A DNA stretch of 64,000 nt from Rhodococcus pyridinivorans (lineage in GTDB: Bacteria; Actinomycetota; Actinomycetes; Mycobacteriales; Mycobacteriaceae). Below, piece by piece: positions 51,044-61,756 of this stretch (positions are counted from its first letter, which is position 1; every line of letters begins with the position of its first letter). Made by a program: the position numbers and the translations under genes. The notes under the pieces were generated by a model, which saw nothing but the letters and a program-made list of their open reading frames with translations, made no database searches and was not told the DNA's origin. The DNA is taken from positions 2,418,001 through 2,482,000 of the forward strand of contig NZ_FNRX01000002.1 in the NCBI RefSeq assembly GCF_900105195.1. The letters run 5' to 3'.

Positions 51044-52017
51044 ACACGCACGACCCCGGGCTCACGGTCGGGATCGACATCGGGGGCACGAGCATCCGCG
51101 CGGCAGCCGTCGACCGTAACGGCGACGTCGTCGACAGTGTGCGCACGCAGACGCCGTCCTCCGCGGTCGCCCTCGAGAACGCGCTGCACCGGCTCGTCGA
51201 GCATCTGCGTGAGCGCAACGACATCGGCGCGGTCGGGCTGGGGGTCGCGGGTTTCCTCACCGAGGACCGCACCACCGTGCGGTTCGCACCGCATCTGCCC
51301 TGGCGCGATACGCCGCTCGCCGAGACGCTCACCGAACGCTTCGGGTTGCCGGTCGTTCTCGAACACGACGCCAATGCCGCGGCCTGGGCCGAGTACTGCT
51401 TCGGCGCCGCCGCGGGCAGCACGATCGCGGTGATGGTCGCGCTCGGAACGGGCATCGGCGCGGCCCTGCTGCTCGACGGCAGGATCTATCGCGGTGCCTA
51501 CGGTGTGGCGCCCGAACTCGGTCACCTGCAGGTCGTGCCCGACGGGCGGCCCTGCCCGTGCGGCAAGCAGGGATGTTGGGAGAGGTATTGCAGCGGAACG
51601 GGTCTCGTGGACACGACCGTCGAGATGCTCGCGGCCGAACCCGGGCGGTCCGTTCTCGCGGGCGAGATCGCCTCGGATCCCGGATCGCTCACCGGCCGAC
51701 GGGTCGCCGGTGCGGCCCACGACGGCGACCCCGTCGCTCTCGCGGCCTTCGACGATTTCGCCCGCAGGCTCGCGCTCGGACTGGCGCTCGTCGCCGACGT
51801 CTACGACTCCGAGCTCGTCGTCATCGGGGGAGGGGTCTCCGGTTCCGCGCCGTTGTTCCTCGACGCCGCGCGCGAGCACTACGCGGCCGTGACCACCGGC
51901 GCCGGCCATCGTCCTCTCGCGCGCGTCCGGGTCGCGCAGCTCGGCGACGCCGCCGGGCTCATCGGTGCCGCCGATCTCGCCCGATCCGCGATCGAAACCT
52001 CACGACCGCCGCTGTAG
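51040..52017 (+). CDS. ROK-family glucokinase
   Basis: The 325-residue ROK kinase has the phosphate-binding GIDIGGTSIRAAAVD at the N-terminus, the sugar-binding EHDANAAAWAEYCFG, MVALGTGIGAALLLDG, and the zinc motif CPCGKQGCWERYCSG, with three of the usual Cys and EL-GH (PELGHLQV). These are features of ROK glucokinases of the Streptomyces GlkA type. There is no extra HTH, so it is an enzyme rather than a repressor. GTG 51040 overlaps the previous stop by 4 nt. M. tuberculosis has no ROK gene here, so this is an insertion into the conserved row. The exact sugar is inferred. Confidence 0.9.
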   Translation: MNTHDPGLTVGIDIGGTSIRAAAVDRNGDVVDSVRTQTPSSAVALENALHRLVEHLRERNDIGAVGLGVAGFLTEDRTTVRFAPHLPWRDTPLAETLTERFGLPVVLEHDANAAAWAEYCFGAAAGSTIAVMVALGTGIGAALLLDGRIYRGAYGVAPELGHLQVVPDGRPCPCGKQGCWERYCSGTGLVDTTVEMLAAEPGRSVLAGEIASDPGSLTGRRVAGAAHDGDPVALAAFDDFARRLALGLALVADVYDSELVVIGGGVSGSAPLFLDAAREHYAAVTTGAGHRPLARVRVAQLGDAAGLIGAADLARSAIETSRPPL

Positions 52018-52194
52018 TCGGATTCCACTGGAGGTGAGATTCGCCGGAGGTGAGATTATCGTCACGTCGACGTTGAAAGGGTGGGGTCGAGCACTGGGGC
52101 GATGTGCGAGGGGCAGTCGCGTCGTCGTAGAGTCGACCGGCGGGCGGTGCTGCACCGATCCGTGTGGGGGATGATCGGATTCGGGAAGGATGCC

Positions 52195-52980
52195 ATGTGG
52201 TACTGGCTGTTCAAGTACGCCCTCCTGGGGCCGCTGCTGTGGCTCATAGGACGTCCGAAGTTCGAAGGCGGCGAGAACATTCCGGCGCACGGACCGGCGA
52301 TCCTGGCCAGTAACCACCGGGCCGTCCTCGACTCGTTCTACCTTCCCCTCCTCGTACGTCGGCGCATCACCTTCCTCGCGAAGAGTGAGTACTTCACCGG
52401 CACCGGACTCAAGGGCGCCTTCCAGCGCTGGTTCTTCTCGTCCGTCGGGCAGGTCCCCATCGACCGCACCGGCGCCGACGCCGCGCAGGATGCGCTCAAC
52501 GCCGGGGTCCGGGTGCTCGGCCAGGGCAAGCTGCTCGGCATCTATCCCGAGGGCACCCGCTCACCCGACGGACGCCTCTACAAGGGCAAGACCGGCCTCG
52601 CGCGACTGGCGCTGGAGACCGGCGTCCCCGTGATCCCCGTCGCCATGATCGGCACCGACCGGATGAACCCCATCGGGTCGAAGATGTGGCGACCGGCGAA
52701 GATCACCGTCCGGATCGGTGAGCCCATCGACTTCTCCCGGTTCGAGGGCATGGGCGGAAACAGGTTCGTGGAGCGCACAGTCACCGACGAGGTCATGTAC
52801 TCGCTCATGCAGCTGTCGGGCCAGGAGTACGTCGACATCTACGCCGCCTCCCTCAAGAACAAGGGCTCGGCGGACGAGTCGGGGGTCGGGGACACGGGCG
52901 CGTCGACGAACGGCAGTGCCGCGACCCCGCCGCAGGACGGTCCCGTCGCGGACCGCGTTCCCGACACGCGTGCCGGGTGA
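52195..52980 (+). CDS. plsC: 1-acylglycerol-3-phosphate O-acyltransferase (PlsC family)
   Basis: The 261-residue acyltransferase makes phosphatidic acid from lysophosphatidic acid. The catalytic HX4D is His41 to Asp46 (NHRAVLD), and the acceptor-binding motif YPEGTRS lies at 117-123. One N-terminal hydrophobic helix anchors it at the membrane. The last 40 residues are low-complexity. ATG 52195 has GGAAGGA 5 nt upstream; earlier in-frame starts read through an unlikely Arg-rich segment. It matches Rv2182c. It lies 177 bp after the ROK gene, so it may have its own promoter. Confidence 0.9.
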   Translation: MWYWLFKYALLGPLLWLIGRPKFEGGENIPAHGPAILASNHRAVLDSFYLPLLVRRRITFLAKSEYFTGTGLKGAFQRWFFSSVGQVPIDRTGADAAQDALNAGVRVLGQGKLLGIYPEGTRSPDGRLYKGKTGLARLALETGVPVIPVAMIGTDRMNPIGSKMWRPAKITVRIGEPIDFSRFEGMGGNRFVERTVTDEVMYSLMQLSGQEYVDIYAASLKNKGSADESGVGDTGASTNGSAATPPQDGPVADRVPDTRAG

Positions 52981-52984
52981 GCAG

Positions 52985-53476
52985 GTGCGCTACTTCTACG
53001 ACTGCGAGTTCATCGAGGACGGACGCACGATCGAACTCGTCTCGATCGGTGTCGCCTGCGAGGACGGCCGCGAGTTCTACGCGGTGTCGACCGAGTTCGA
53101 TCCGACCCGGGCCGGAGCCTGGGTGCGCCGCAACGTCCTCCCGAAGCTCCCGCCCCCGGCGCACCCCGCCTGGAAGTCGCGATCGAGGATCCGCGACGAC
53201 TTGCTGAAGTTCCTCGTGCCACGACCGGGCATCCGGCCCGAACTGTGGGCGTGGATCGGAGCCTACGACCACGTCGTGCTCGTCCAGCTGTGGGGCACCA
53301 TGCCCGAACTCCCGGACGTCCTGCCCCGCTTCACCCGCGAGCTCCGGCAGTATTGGGAGGACTCGGGCTCACCGCCCCTGCCCCCGGCGCCGGACGACAA
53401 CCACGACGCCCTCGCCGACGCCCGCCACAACCTCGCAAAGTTCGAAGCGATCGAGGTTGCTCGCCGGTCGCGGTGA
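52985..53476 (+). CDS. 3'-5' exoribonuclease (RNase AS, Rv2179c type)
   Basis: This 163-residue DEDDh nuclease closely follows M. tuberculosis RNase AS, which trims adenylate-containing RNA tails. The N-terminal YFYDCEFIEDGRTIEL holds the first Asp and Glu, AWIGAYDHVVL the second Asp, and the C-terminal NHDALADARHN the His/Asp pair. GTG 52985 begins VRYFYDCEF, the family start, just 4 nt after the plsC stop; translation is therefore probably coupled. It acts in the cytoplasm as a dimer in relatives. Confidence 0.9.
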   Translation: MRYFYDCEFIEDGRTIELVSIGVACEDGREFYAVSTEFDPTRAGAWVRRNVLPKLPPPAHPAWKSRSRIRDDLLKFLVPRPGIRPELWAWIGAYDHVVLVQLWGTMPELPDVLPRFTRELRQYWEDSGSPPLPPAPDDNHDALADARHNLAKFEAIEVARRSR

Positions 53477-53485
53477 CGCGGGTAA

Positions 53486-54965
<1,480 letters not shown>

Positions 54966-54984
54966 TAGGGGACAGGCGGTCGGA

Positions 54985-57027
54985 TCAGGGCAGTGCGGTC
55001 AGCGTGACCGTGCTGCCCTGTTCTGCTCTCCGCCCCGCCCCGGGATTCTGGCCGATCACGACCGAGCGGTCGGAGTCGCCGAGTTGCCGCACCTCGACCT
55101 CGAATCCGAGGCGGGTGAGCTCGTCGCGGGCCGAGCCCACCGAGCGTCCCAACATCGACGGCACCTTCACTGCATTGGATACAAGGAGGGTGACGGTTCC
55201 GCCGGCGCTGACGTCTTCGCCCTCCTCCGGGTCGGTGCCGATGACCCGCCCCTCGTCGACATCGGCGTCGAAGACCTCACGGATGTCCCCGACGGTCAGG
55301 CCTGCCTCGTCGAGGATGCGACGCGCCTCGTCGACCGGGCGCCCGGTCAGATCGGGCAGGGTCACGGGCGGCGATCCCTTGCTGATCACAAGCGCGACCT
55401 CGGACCCCACGGGCAGGACGGTGCCGGGCGCGGGGTCGAGCGCGGCCACTCCGCCCTCGGGCACCGTGGTGCTGAACGCGGTACCGCCCTCGACCGGTTC
55501 GAAGGTGCGGCTCCGCAGTTCGTCCTCGACGACGGATCTCTCACCGGCGCCGGGAATGGACGGGACGGTGGGTCTGCCGAGCGACACGAGCAACGCGATC
55601 GTGTCGCCGTCGGGCACGCGTGAGCCCGCGGTGGGGTCGGTGCCGAGGACGGTGTCGACGGGAACGTCGTCGGAGTACTCGCCCCGGATCTCGCTGGACA
55701 ATCCGGCCGTCTCGATCGCGGACACGGCCGCCGCCTTGTCGAGTCCCAGCACGGTCGGGACGTCGCTGAGCCGGCCGGCGCCGAGCCACCACCCGGCGAT
55801 CCCCATGAACAACGCGAGCACGATGATCGCGGCGATCCAACCGGCGGCGGACCGGCGCTGACGGCGGCGGTCGACGGCGTAGTCGGGCGGGGGCGCCACC
55901 GGTTCGGTGTCGGGACGCGGATGGGTGCGGGTCGCGACCCGGGTCGGGTGCGGGCGCGTGGCCGGTGCATTGGGGCCGGGCGTGGCCGGCACGGCGGTCT
56001 GCACGGTCGTCGGAGCATGCGAGTTCGCGGCCGAGCCGGTAAGCACCGTCGTCGCCGGAGCAGGATCGGCAGGCCCGGAAGCGGCGCCGTCGATGGTGCG
56101 GGTCGGTGCCGCGGCATCGGGATCCACCACGGGTGGCGTCCGCACCGCGGATCGTCTCGGAGCCGGAACCCGGTAGCGGGGGAGATCGAGCGTGTCGCAT
56201 ATCTCGCCGAGCGCGACGGCCATCACCTGCGCGTCGGCGTAGCGTTCCGTCGGTTCGCGTTCGGTGGCCCGGCGGACGAAGGCGTCCAGTTCGGGAGGAA
56301 CCCCGTCGATGGCCGAACTCGGATCCGGCACGTCCTTCTCCACGCGCTGGTACGCCACCGACAGGGACGTGTCGCCGGTGAAGGGAGTGCGGCCGGTGAG
56401 CATCTCGTACACGAGCACACCGGCGGAATAGACGTCGCTACGCGCGTCGGCGCTGCCGATGGTCACCTGCTCCGGAGACAGGTACGCCGCGGTGCCGAGG
56501 ATCACGCTGCGCGAGGTGGTGGTCGCGGCGGCGACCGCCCGGACGAGCCCGAAGTCGGCGATCTTCACCTCACCGTTGCCGGAGATGAGGATGTTCTCGG
56601 GCTTGATGTCGCGGTGCACGAGACCCGCCCGGTGGGCGACGGCCAGAGCCCCGAGGACCGGTGCGGCCACGGCGGCCGCGGCGTGCGGCGGCATCGGCCC
56701 GCGTTCGCGCAGCAGCTCGCGCAGGGTGCCGCCCTCGACGAGCTCCATCACGAGGAAGACGTGATCGCCGTCCTGGCCCTGGTCGTAGACCGCGACGAGC
56801 CCGGGATGCGTCAATCGCGCGACGGATCTGGCCTCGAACTCGAACCGTGCCAGGAATTGGGGATCGGCCGCGAACTGCGGATCCATGATCTTCACGGCGA
56901 CGGGACGGTCGAGACGCATGTCGGTGCCGCGGTAGACGGTCGACATGCCGCCCCGCGCGATCTGCGATTCGATGCGATAACGCCGGTCGAGCACGACGCC
57001 GACCAGTCGGTCGCCTCCAGCGGTCAC
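54985..57027 (-). CDS. pknL: Ser/Thr protein kinase PknL with four PASTA domains
   Basis: The 680-residue transmembrane kinase has a cytoplasmic kinase domain (about 12-275) with catalytic Lys46 (VAVKIMD), Asp140 (HRDIKPEN) and the DFG at 158-160. A Pro/Thr-rich juxtamembrane region (about 280-390) follows, then one transmembrane helix (about 395-417) and four extracellular PASTA domains (from 422, about 65 residues each). PASTA domains sense peptidoglycan fragments. M. tuberculosis PknL is about 400 residues and lacks them, whereas corynebacterial PknL has them. GTG 57027 is chosen because it starts just before the kinase fold. It is divergent from the Rv2175c-like gene, whose product is a PknL substrate in M. 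tuberculosis. Confidence 0.93.
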   Translation of the reverse strand: MTAGGDRLVGVVLDRRYRIESQIARGGMSTVYRGTDMRLDRPVAVKIMDPQFAADPQFLARFEFEARSVARLTHPGLVAVYDQGQDGDHVFLVMELVEGGTLRELLRERGPMPPHAAAAVAAPVLGALAVAHRAGLVHRDIKPENILISGNGEVKIADFGLVRAVAAATTTSRSVILGTAAYLSPEQVTIGSADARSDVYSAGVLVYEMLTGRTPFTGDTSLSVAYQRVEKDVPDPSSAIDGVPPELDAFVRRATEREPTERYADAQVMAVALGEICDTLDLPRYRVPAPRRSAVRTPPVVDPDAAAPTRTIDGAASGPADPAPATTVLTGSAANSHAPTTVQTAVPATPGPNAPATRPHPTRVATRTHPRPDTEPVAPPPDYAVDRRRQRRSAAGWIAAIIVLALFMGIAGWWLGAGRLSDVPTVLGLDKAAAVSAIETAGLSSEIRGEYSDDVPVDTVLGTDPTAGSRVPDGDTIALLVSLGRPTVPSIPGAGERSVVEDELRSRTFEPVEGGTAFSTTVPEGGVAALDPAPGTVLPVGSEVALVISKGSPPVTLPDLTGRPVDEARRILDEAGLTVGDIREVFDADVDEGRVIGTDPEEGEDVSAGGTVTLLVSNAVKVPSMLGRSVGSARDELTRLGFEVEVRQLGDSDRSVVIGQNPGAGRRAEQGSTVTLTALP

Positions 57028-57197
57028 CCGGTGTACCCCCGTGTCTCGTGCGTGATGGTGGGACGCCGGTACCCGGGCCTTCGAGGTATCGACGTGACGA
57101 AGCTCCGGCTCCGCGTGTGCGGAGCGATTTCGTCCCCGTCGATCGTAGCCAGCTCCCGTGGACGGTAGCCGCGTAGCTGCCTGCGCGGCCGCAGCGA

Positions 57198-57203
57198 TAA
57201 CGT
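57198..57203 (+). promoter_or_regulatory. Putative -10 element of the Rv2175c-like gene
   Basis: TAACGT lies 6 nt before the GTG at 57210 in the 182-bp space shared with pknL; no Shine-Dalgarno sequence is present. Confidence 0.4.
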
Positions 57204-57209
57204 GGTGGG

Positions 57210-57581
57210 GTGAGTGCAATCCCTTACTGCGACGACGTTCTCGACCGCTCCGTGCCTGTGGTGCAGCTCGTCGACGTGGCCAAGAGCCTCGGCGTCGCCA
57301 CCTCCCGCGTACACCAGATGGTGCGCGACCGGCAGCTGCTGGCGTTCAAGCGCGACCGCGTGCCGGTCCTGCCCGAGGCCTTTCTCGACGAGGAAGGAAA
57401 CGTTCTCAAGGGTCTTCCGGGCCTGATCGCGGTGCTGCACGACGGCGGTTACGAGGACGACGAGATCCTGCGGTGGCTCTTCGCCGAGGACGATTCTCTT
57501 CCCGGTGGATGCCCTGTGGCCGCGATGCACACGCAGTCCGCGCGCGAGGTCGTGCGGCGGGCGCAGGCGCTCGCCTTCTGA
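57210..57581 (+). CDS. DNA-binding protein, Rv2175c type
   Basis: The 123-residue protein has a helix-turn-helix near the N-terminus (about 18-45: LVDVAKSLGVATSRVHQMVRD) followed by a short wing-like stretch FKRDRVPVLPEAFLDE and a helical C-terminal half. It matches Rv2175c, a DNA-binding protein phosphorylated by PknL in M. tuberculosis, and lies divergent from pknL here as there. The mycobacterial protein is longer at the N-terminus, where the phosphorylated Thr lies; this product starts later, so that site may be missing. Targets are unknown. Confidence 0.88.
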   Translation: MSAIPYCDDVLDRSVPVVQLVDVAKSLGVATSRVHQMVRDRQLLAFKRDRVPVLPEAFLDEEGNVLKGLPGLIAVLHDGGYEDDEILRWLFAEDDSLPGGCPVAAMHTQSAREVVRRAQALAF

Positions 57582-57596
57582 GTCTCCGGGGCGTCG

Positions 57597-58535
57597 TTAC
57601 CGCTTCCGGAGCAGTGAGCCGGCGACGTACTCGGTGATCATGACCGCGGCGCGCGTGCGGCGCGGAACCGTCGCGCGCCGGTCGAGCACCCGGAACCCGC
57701 TGCGTTCGACCTCGTCGAGAATCCGCCCGTAGAGCGTGAAGGCTGCGCGGATACCCGGCCGGATCCGGTCGGGGAGTACCTCCAGCCCGGGTTCGGCTTT
57801 GCGATATTCGGCGCGGGTCAGCGCGACCGCGTGGGCGAGTGCCCGCCGGACCCTCGGGTCCATCGCGCCGGTGCGCCGGCATTCCTGCAGCAGGTCGATG
57901 TCGACCCCGAAGGCCGACCACAGTTCGAGCGGGATGTAGAGACGTCCGCGTTCGAGGTCCTCGCCCACGTCGCGGATGAAGTTGGTGAGCTGGAACGCCG
58001 CCCCGAGCGCGGCTGCGGCGGGCGGGGCGGCCGGATCGTCGACGTCGAGGATCGGCAGCAGTTCGAGACCGATCACCGCCGCCGAGCCGTACATGTACTC
58101 GCGCAGTTCCTCCATGGTCCCGTAGCGGGGCCGGAACTCGGGCGTGCCGGGCACGTCCATGCGCATGGATCGGATGAACGCCTCGAAATAGTCGATCGGG
58201 ATGCGGTACTGCCCGATCGTGTCGGCAAGCGCGCGGACCACGAGACCGGTGTGGTCGAGCGGGCCGGGAGCGCCCGCGAGTGCGGCGTGCAGACGGCTGT
58301 GCGCGTCGTCGACACCACGGATCGCGGCCTCCGGGTCGTCCACGGCGGTGACGTCGACGATGTCGTCGACGTGTCGGGCGAAGCCGTAGAGCGCGTGCAC
58401 GGCGTGTCGTCGCGAGGCGGGCAGCAGCCGGGTCGCGAGGTTGTAGGTGCGTCCGTGTTCGGCGGTGAGCTCGGCGCAGTAGGCGTAGGCCCGGGTGAGA
58501 TCGTCGGCCGCGATCCCCGTGGGGCGCTCAGGCAC
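57597..58535 (-). CDS. crtB: Phytoene/squalene synthase family protein
   Basis: The 312-residue prenyl synthase joins two C20 (or C15) diphosphates head to head. The two Asp-rich motifs are RHVDDIVD (DDIVD at 57-61) and NFIRDVGEDLERGR, with the family segment YMYGSAAVIGLELLPIL. Together with the nearby crtI and prenyl diphosphate synthase genes it should give phytoene for carotenoids. GTG 58535 overlaps the mptA stop by 8 nt, so it is translated from the same mRNA. M. tuberculosis lacks it at this locus. Confidence 0.92.
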   Translation of the reverse strand: MPERPTGIAADDLTRAYAYCAELTAEHGRTYNLATRLLPASRRHAVHALYGFARHVDDIVDVTAVDDPEAAIRGVDDAHSRLHAALAGAPGPLDHTGLVVRALADTIGQYRIPIDYFEAFIRSMRMDVPGTPEFRPRYGTMEELREYMYGSAAVIGLELLPILDVDDPAAPPAAAALGAAFQLTNFIRDVGEDLERGRLYIPLELWSAFGVDIDLLQECRRTGAMDPRVRRALAHAVALTRAEYRKAEPGLEVLPDRIRPGIRAAFTLYGRILDEVERSGFRVLDRRATVPRRTRAAVMITEYVAGSLLRKR

Positions 58536-60114
58536 GGTCGTCCAGGGCAGCGCCGGCGGGTGATGCCGGTCGAGGTCGTAACCGCAGGCGCAGCGGGTCG
58601 TAGGTGACCAGCGAACGGGCCGCGACGATCGAGGCGAACACTGCGAGCGCGACGTGCGCGATGTTGTACATCCCGATCGACCCGTCGGGGTTGAAGATCA
58701 ACATCAGCCATGTCGACAGTGCGACGAGCACCATGAGCACCCGGGGCGACATCGCGAAGGCGGCGGCGACGGCGAGCGGCCAGGAGTAGTACCAGGGCAG
58801 CGCGGCGGGCGACAGCAGGGTCACCGCAGTCAGCGCCACGACGATCCCGAAGATCGCGTCGCGCTCGGTGCGGCGGAAGCGCCACCACGCCCACACGAGG
58901 ATCACCACCAGCGCGATCGCGCAGAGCATGCGTGTGATGTCGAGGACCGATCCGAGCCGCCACGGAGTGACCCAGGTGACGGCGTGCGCCATCATCGTCG
59001 GCAGCGACAGCCAGTTGATGATCTTCGACGAGCCGGACAGGGCGGTGAGCCAGCCGATGCCGACACCGGCGAGCAGCGAGGTGCCACCGAAGACCGCGGC
59101 GAAGACCCCCAGTCCCAGGCCGACGGCCTTGGCGAACAGGCGCACGGGCGCTGCCGGTTCGCGTCCCTCGGCAAGCGCACGATCGCGTTCGTGGATCATC
59201 CACACCCACACCAGGAAGGGCAGTGCCAATCCTGCGGTGGCCTTGATCGCGGCGCCGAGGGAGACCAGGGCGATGCCGCCGAGGTGCCGGCCCTCGAGCA
59301 CGAACACGATGCCGGCGATCATGAGACCGACCATCAGCAGCTCGTTGTGCACACCGCCGACGAGGTGGATCAGTACGAGCGGGTTCAGCACTGCGAGCCA
59401 CAGGGCAATCGCGGGATTTCCGCCCATGCGACGGGCGAGTTTCGGCACGGCCCACGCCATGAGTGCCAGGCCGGGAAGCATGGTCAGGCGCCACAGCCAG
59501 GTGCCCGTCACCACGTTGTCGTCGGTGATGGACGTGATGCCCGCACCGAGCAGCAGGTGGACGGGCCCGTAGGGCGTGGTCGTCGTTGTCCACACATTGC
59601 TGACGTTGTCGAGCAGGACGCCCGGATTGACGACCGGGCCCACCTCGTACGGGTCGAAACCGTCGCGCAGCAGTGCGCCCTGCGCGAGGTAGGAGTAGGC
59701 GTCGCGGCTGAACATCGGTGTCGCGACCAGCAGGGGAGCGGTCCACGCGGGCAGCACCGTCCACAGATCGCGCACCGTGACGTGGCCGGCGAGGGTCGCC
59801 CGGCCGACGCGCACCCACGCTGCGATCATGAGGAGCACACCGACCCACAGGATGATCCGCGAGAGCAACTGGCCGTGGCCGAACCGCAGCCACGACAGAT
59901 AGATGTCCTCGAGCAGCGGGTCGATCCGCCGGACACTGCCCGATCCGAAACTGCCGAAGGTCATGAGTACCGCGCCCCACGCGCCGAGCAGCGCGGCATG
60001 GCCGGCGGGACTCCTCAGGAATGCGTGCTTCGGACGCTCACCCTTCGGTGCGGCCGTCCCCTCCGGCGCGGGCGAGGTCTGCGGTTCGGCGTCGGGCGAG
60101 GCAGGGGACGACAT
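58528..60114 (-). CDS. mptA: Alpha-(1->6)-mannopyranosyltransferase, MptA family
   Basis: The 528-residue GT-C mannosyltransferase has about 12 to 13 transmembrane helices and a loop after the first pair with the acidic motif PMFSRDAYSYLAQG (catalytic Asp expected here). In mycolic-acid bacteria MptA elongates the alpha-1,6-mannan backbone of lipomannan using polyprenyl-phosphomannose on the outer membrane face. The order with idsA2 matches Rv2174/Rv2173. ATG 60114 has GGGAGGA 8 nt upstream. Its first 35 residues are charged and cytoplasmic. It is embedded among carotenoid genes here. Confidence 0.9.
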   Translation of the reverse strand: MSSPASPDAEPQTSPAPEGTAAPKGERPKHAFLRSPAGHAALLGAWGAVLMTFGSFGSGSVRRIDPLLEDIYLSWLRFGHGQLLSRIILWVGVLLMIAAWVRVGRATLAGHVTVRDLWTVLPAWTAPLLVATPMFSRDAYSYLAQGALLRDGFDPYEVGPVVNPGVLLDNVSNVWTTTTTPYGPVHLLLGAGITSITDDNVVTGTWLWRLTMLPGLALMAWAVPKLARRMGGNPAIALWLAVLNPLVLIHLVGGVHNELLMVGLMIAGIVFVLEGRHLGGIALVSLGAAIKATAGLALPFLVWVWMIHERDRALAEGREPAAPVRLFAKAVGLGLGVFAAVFGGTSLLAGVGIGWLTALSGSSKIINWLSLPTMMAHAVTWVTPWRLGSVLDITRMLCAIALVVILVWAWWRFRRTERDAIFGIVVALTAVTLLSPAALPWYYSWPLAVAAAFAMSPRVLMVLVALSTWLMLIFNPDGSIGMYNIAHVALAVFASIVAARSLVTYDPLRLRLRPRPASPAGAALDDRA

Positions 60115-60214
60115 CGGTACGGTTCCTCCCCCGTGGACGTGTGGATGCGCGGCGCGCAGATAGCTGGCGAACGAGGACAGTTTAGTGGAGACGCGGAGCG
60201 TGGTGCGCCCGGTG

Positions 60215-61756
60215 TCACCGCCTTCGCGGAACACCGAGCCGTTCGGCGGCGAGCCTTCCGGACAACAGGACGGTGGGGACACCGACGCCCGGCACCGTCG
60301 CCGACCCCGCGAGCACCACGCCGGGAACGGCCGGATCGAGGTTGCGGCGCCGGAACGGTCCCGTCTGCCGGAAGACGTGAGCGCTCGAGAACGGGCTGCC
60401 CGCCTGCATGCCACGAGCGTGCCAGGTGGCCGGCGTGTCGATGTGGTCGACGCGGAAACCGTCCGTGATGCCGCCGTATCCGCGGCGGTCGAGGACGTCG
60501 AGCAGTTCGTTGCGATAGGGCACCGCGAGCTCGGCCCAGGCGAGCGGAGCGCTGTCGAGGTTCGGGCATGGCGCCAGCACCGACAACGGTTCGTGCTCGA
60601 CGCCCTCACGGGTGAATCGCAGGCCGGGATCGGACAGTGCCGGTCGCGTGATGAGCAGCGAGGGATCCGACATCGGCCGGCCGCGTCCGCGGCTGCGGGT
60701 GATCTCCGCGAAGGTGCGGTCCCACTCCCCGCCGAAATCGATCACGTGGTGGTGTTGCGCCGCCCAGCCACGGGTCACCCCGGTGGGGATCGACCCGTGC
60801 AGCACGACGGCCGACGGCGCGGCCAGCGTGCGGCGGCACCGTCGGCGCGGCAGCAATCCGTCGACCACCGGGGTGTCGGGGGTCAGGACGGCCGCGTCGC
60901 ACGGGAAGCGCTGTCCGTCGCGGGTGCGGACGCCGTCGACCCGACCGGCGGAGAGGTCGAGCGAGGTCACCTCCCGGCCGAGTTCGAGCCGTCCGCCGGT
61001 CTCGACGAACGCCGCGGCCATCGCGCGGGCGACCGACCGCATGCCGCCGTCCACCGCGTACACGCCCAGCGACGTGTCCATGTGGGCGATGGCCCCGTAG
61101 ACGGCGAGGGCCCGTGCCGGAGCGACCCCCGCGTACAGCGCCTGGAAGGTGAAGACGCGGCGCAGGCGCGGGTCGGTGACCCTGCGGTTCACCTGCGCGC
61201 CGAGCCTGCCGAACCCGCCCAGTCGGAGCAGACGCGCCAGATCGCGCAGCGCCGCCGGGGACGAGACCAGGTCGAGCGGCGAGTCGAAACTCGCGTCCAT
61301 GAAGCGGTCGAACTCGGCGTCGAAGATGTCGGCGAGCCACGCGCGCAACCCCAGATAGCGGCGTGCCTCGTCGGGACCGCACACCCGTGAGATCTCCGCG
61401 ACCATGGCGTCGGGGTCGGAGTGCACGTCGATCGAGGTGCCGTCGGCGAACCGCGCGTGGTAGGCGGGGGACAGTCGCCGGGTGCGCAGGGCCGGCCGGA
61501 CGGAGTTGCGGTCGGTGCCCACCGCGGCGAGCGCGTCGTCGATCAACTCGGGCATCGTCAGCACGGTGGCGCCGTTGTCGATCTCGTAGCCCGGGCCGTG
61601 ATAGCTGCCGACCCGGCCGCCGACGTCGTCGGCGCGTTCGAGCACCGTGACGTCCTTACCGGCGCCGCGCAGGTACAGTGCCGCCGACAGACCGGCGAGA
61701 CCGGCACCGACCACGACGACCCGGTCGGCGCCGGGAACGGTCCGCACCGCCCTCAC
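60215..61756 (-). CDS. crtI: Phytoene desaturase-family FAD oxidoreductase
   Basis: The 513-residue flavoprotein begins with the dinucleotide-binding motif VVVVGAGLAGLSAALYL (GxGxxG) and the ERADDVGGRVGSY segment, and ends with VVLAGSATVPGVGVPTVLLS, the CrtI/CrtN-type C-terminal FAD motif. It would introduce double bases of conjugation into phytoene or desaturate a related carotenoid. GTG 61756 overlaps the upstream prenyl synthase stop by 4 nt. A 100-bp gap separates it from mptA. Between the named family members (desaturase, ketolase, isomerase) I cannot decide from motifs alone. Confidence 0.9.
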   Translation of the reverse strand: MRAVRTVPGADRVVVVGAGLAGLSAALYLRGAGKDVTVLERADDVGGRVGSYHGPGYEIDNGATVLTMPELIDDALAAVGTDRNSVRPALRTRRLSPAYHARFADGTSIDVHSDPDAMVAEISRVCGPDEARRYLGLRAWLADIFDAEFDRFMDASFDSPLDLVSSPAALRDLARLLRLGGFGRLGAQVNRRVTDPRLRRVFTFQALYAGVAPARALAVYGAIAHMDTSLGVYAVDGGMRSVARAMAAAFVETGGRLELGREVTSLDLSAGRVDGVRTRDGQRFPCDAAVLTPDTPVVDGLLPRRRCRRTLAAPSAVVLHGSIPTGVTRGWAAQHHHVIDFGGEWDRTFAEITRSRGRGRPMSDPSLLITRPALSDPGLRFTREGVEHEPLSVLAPCPNLDSAPLAWAELAVPYRNELLDVLDRRGYGGITDGFRVDHIDTPATWHARGMQAGSPFSSAHVFRQTGPFRRRNLDPAVPGVVLAGSATVPGVGVPTVLLSGRLAAERLGVPRRR

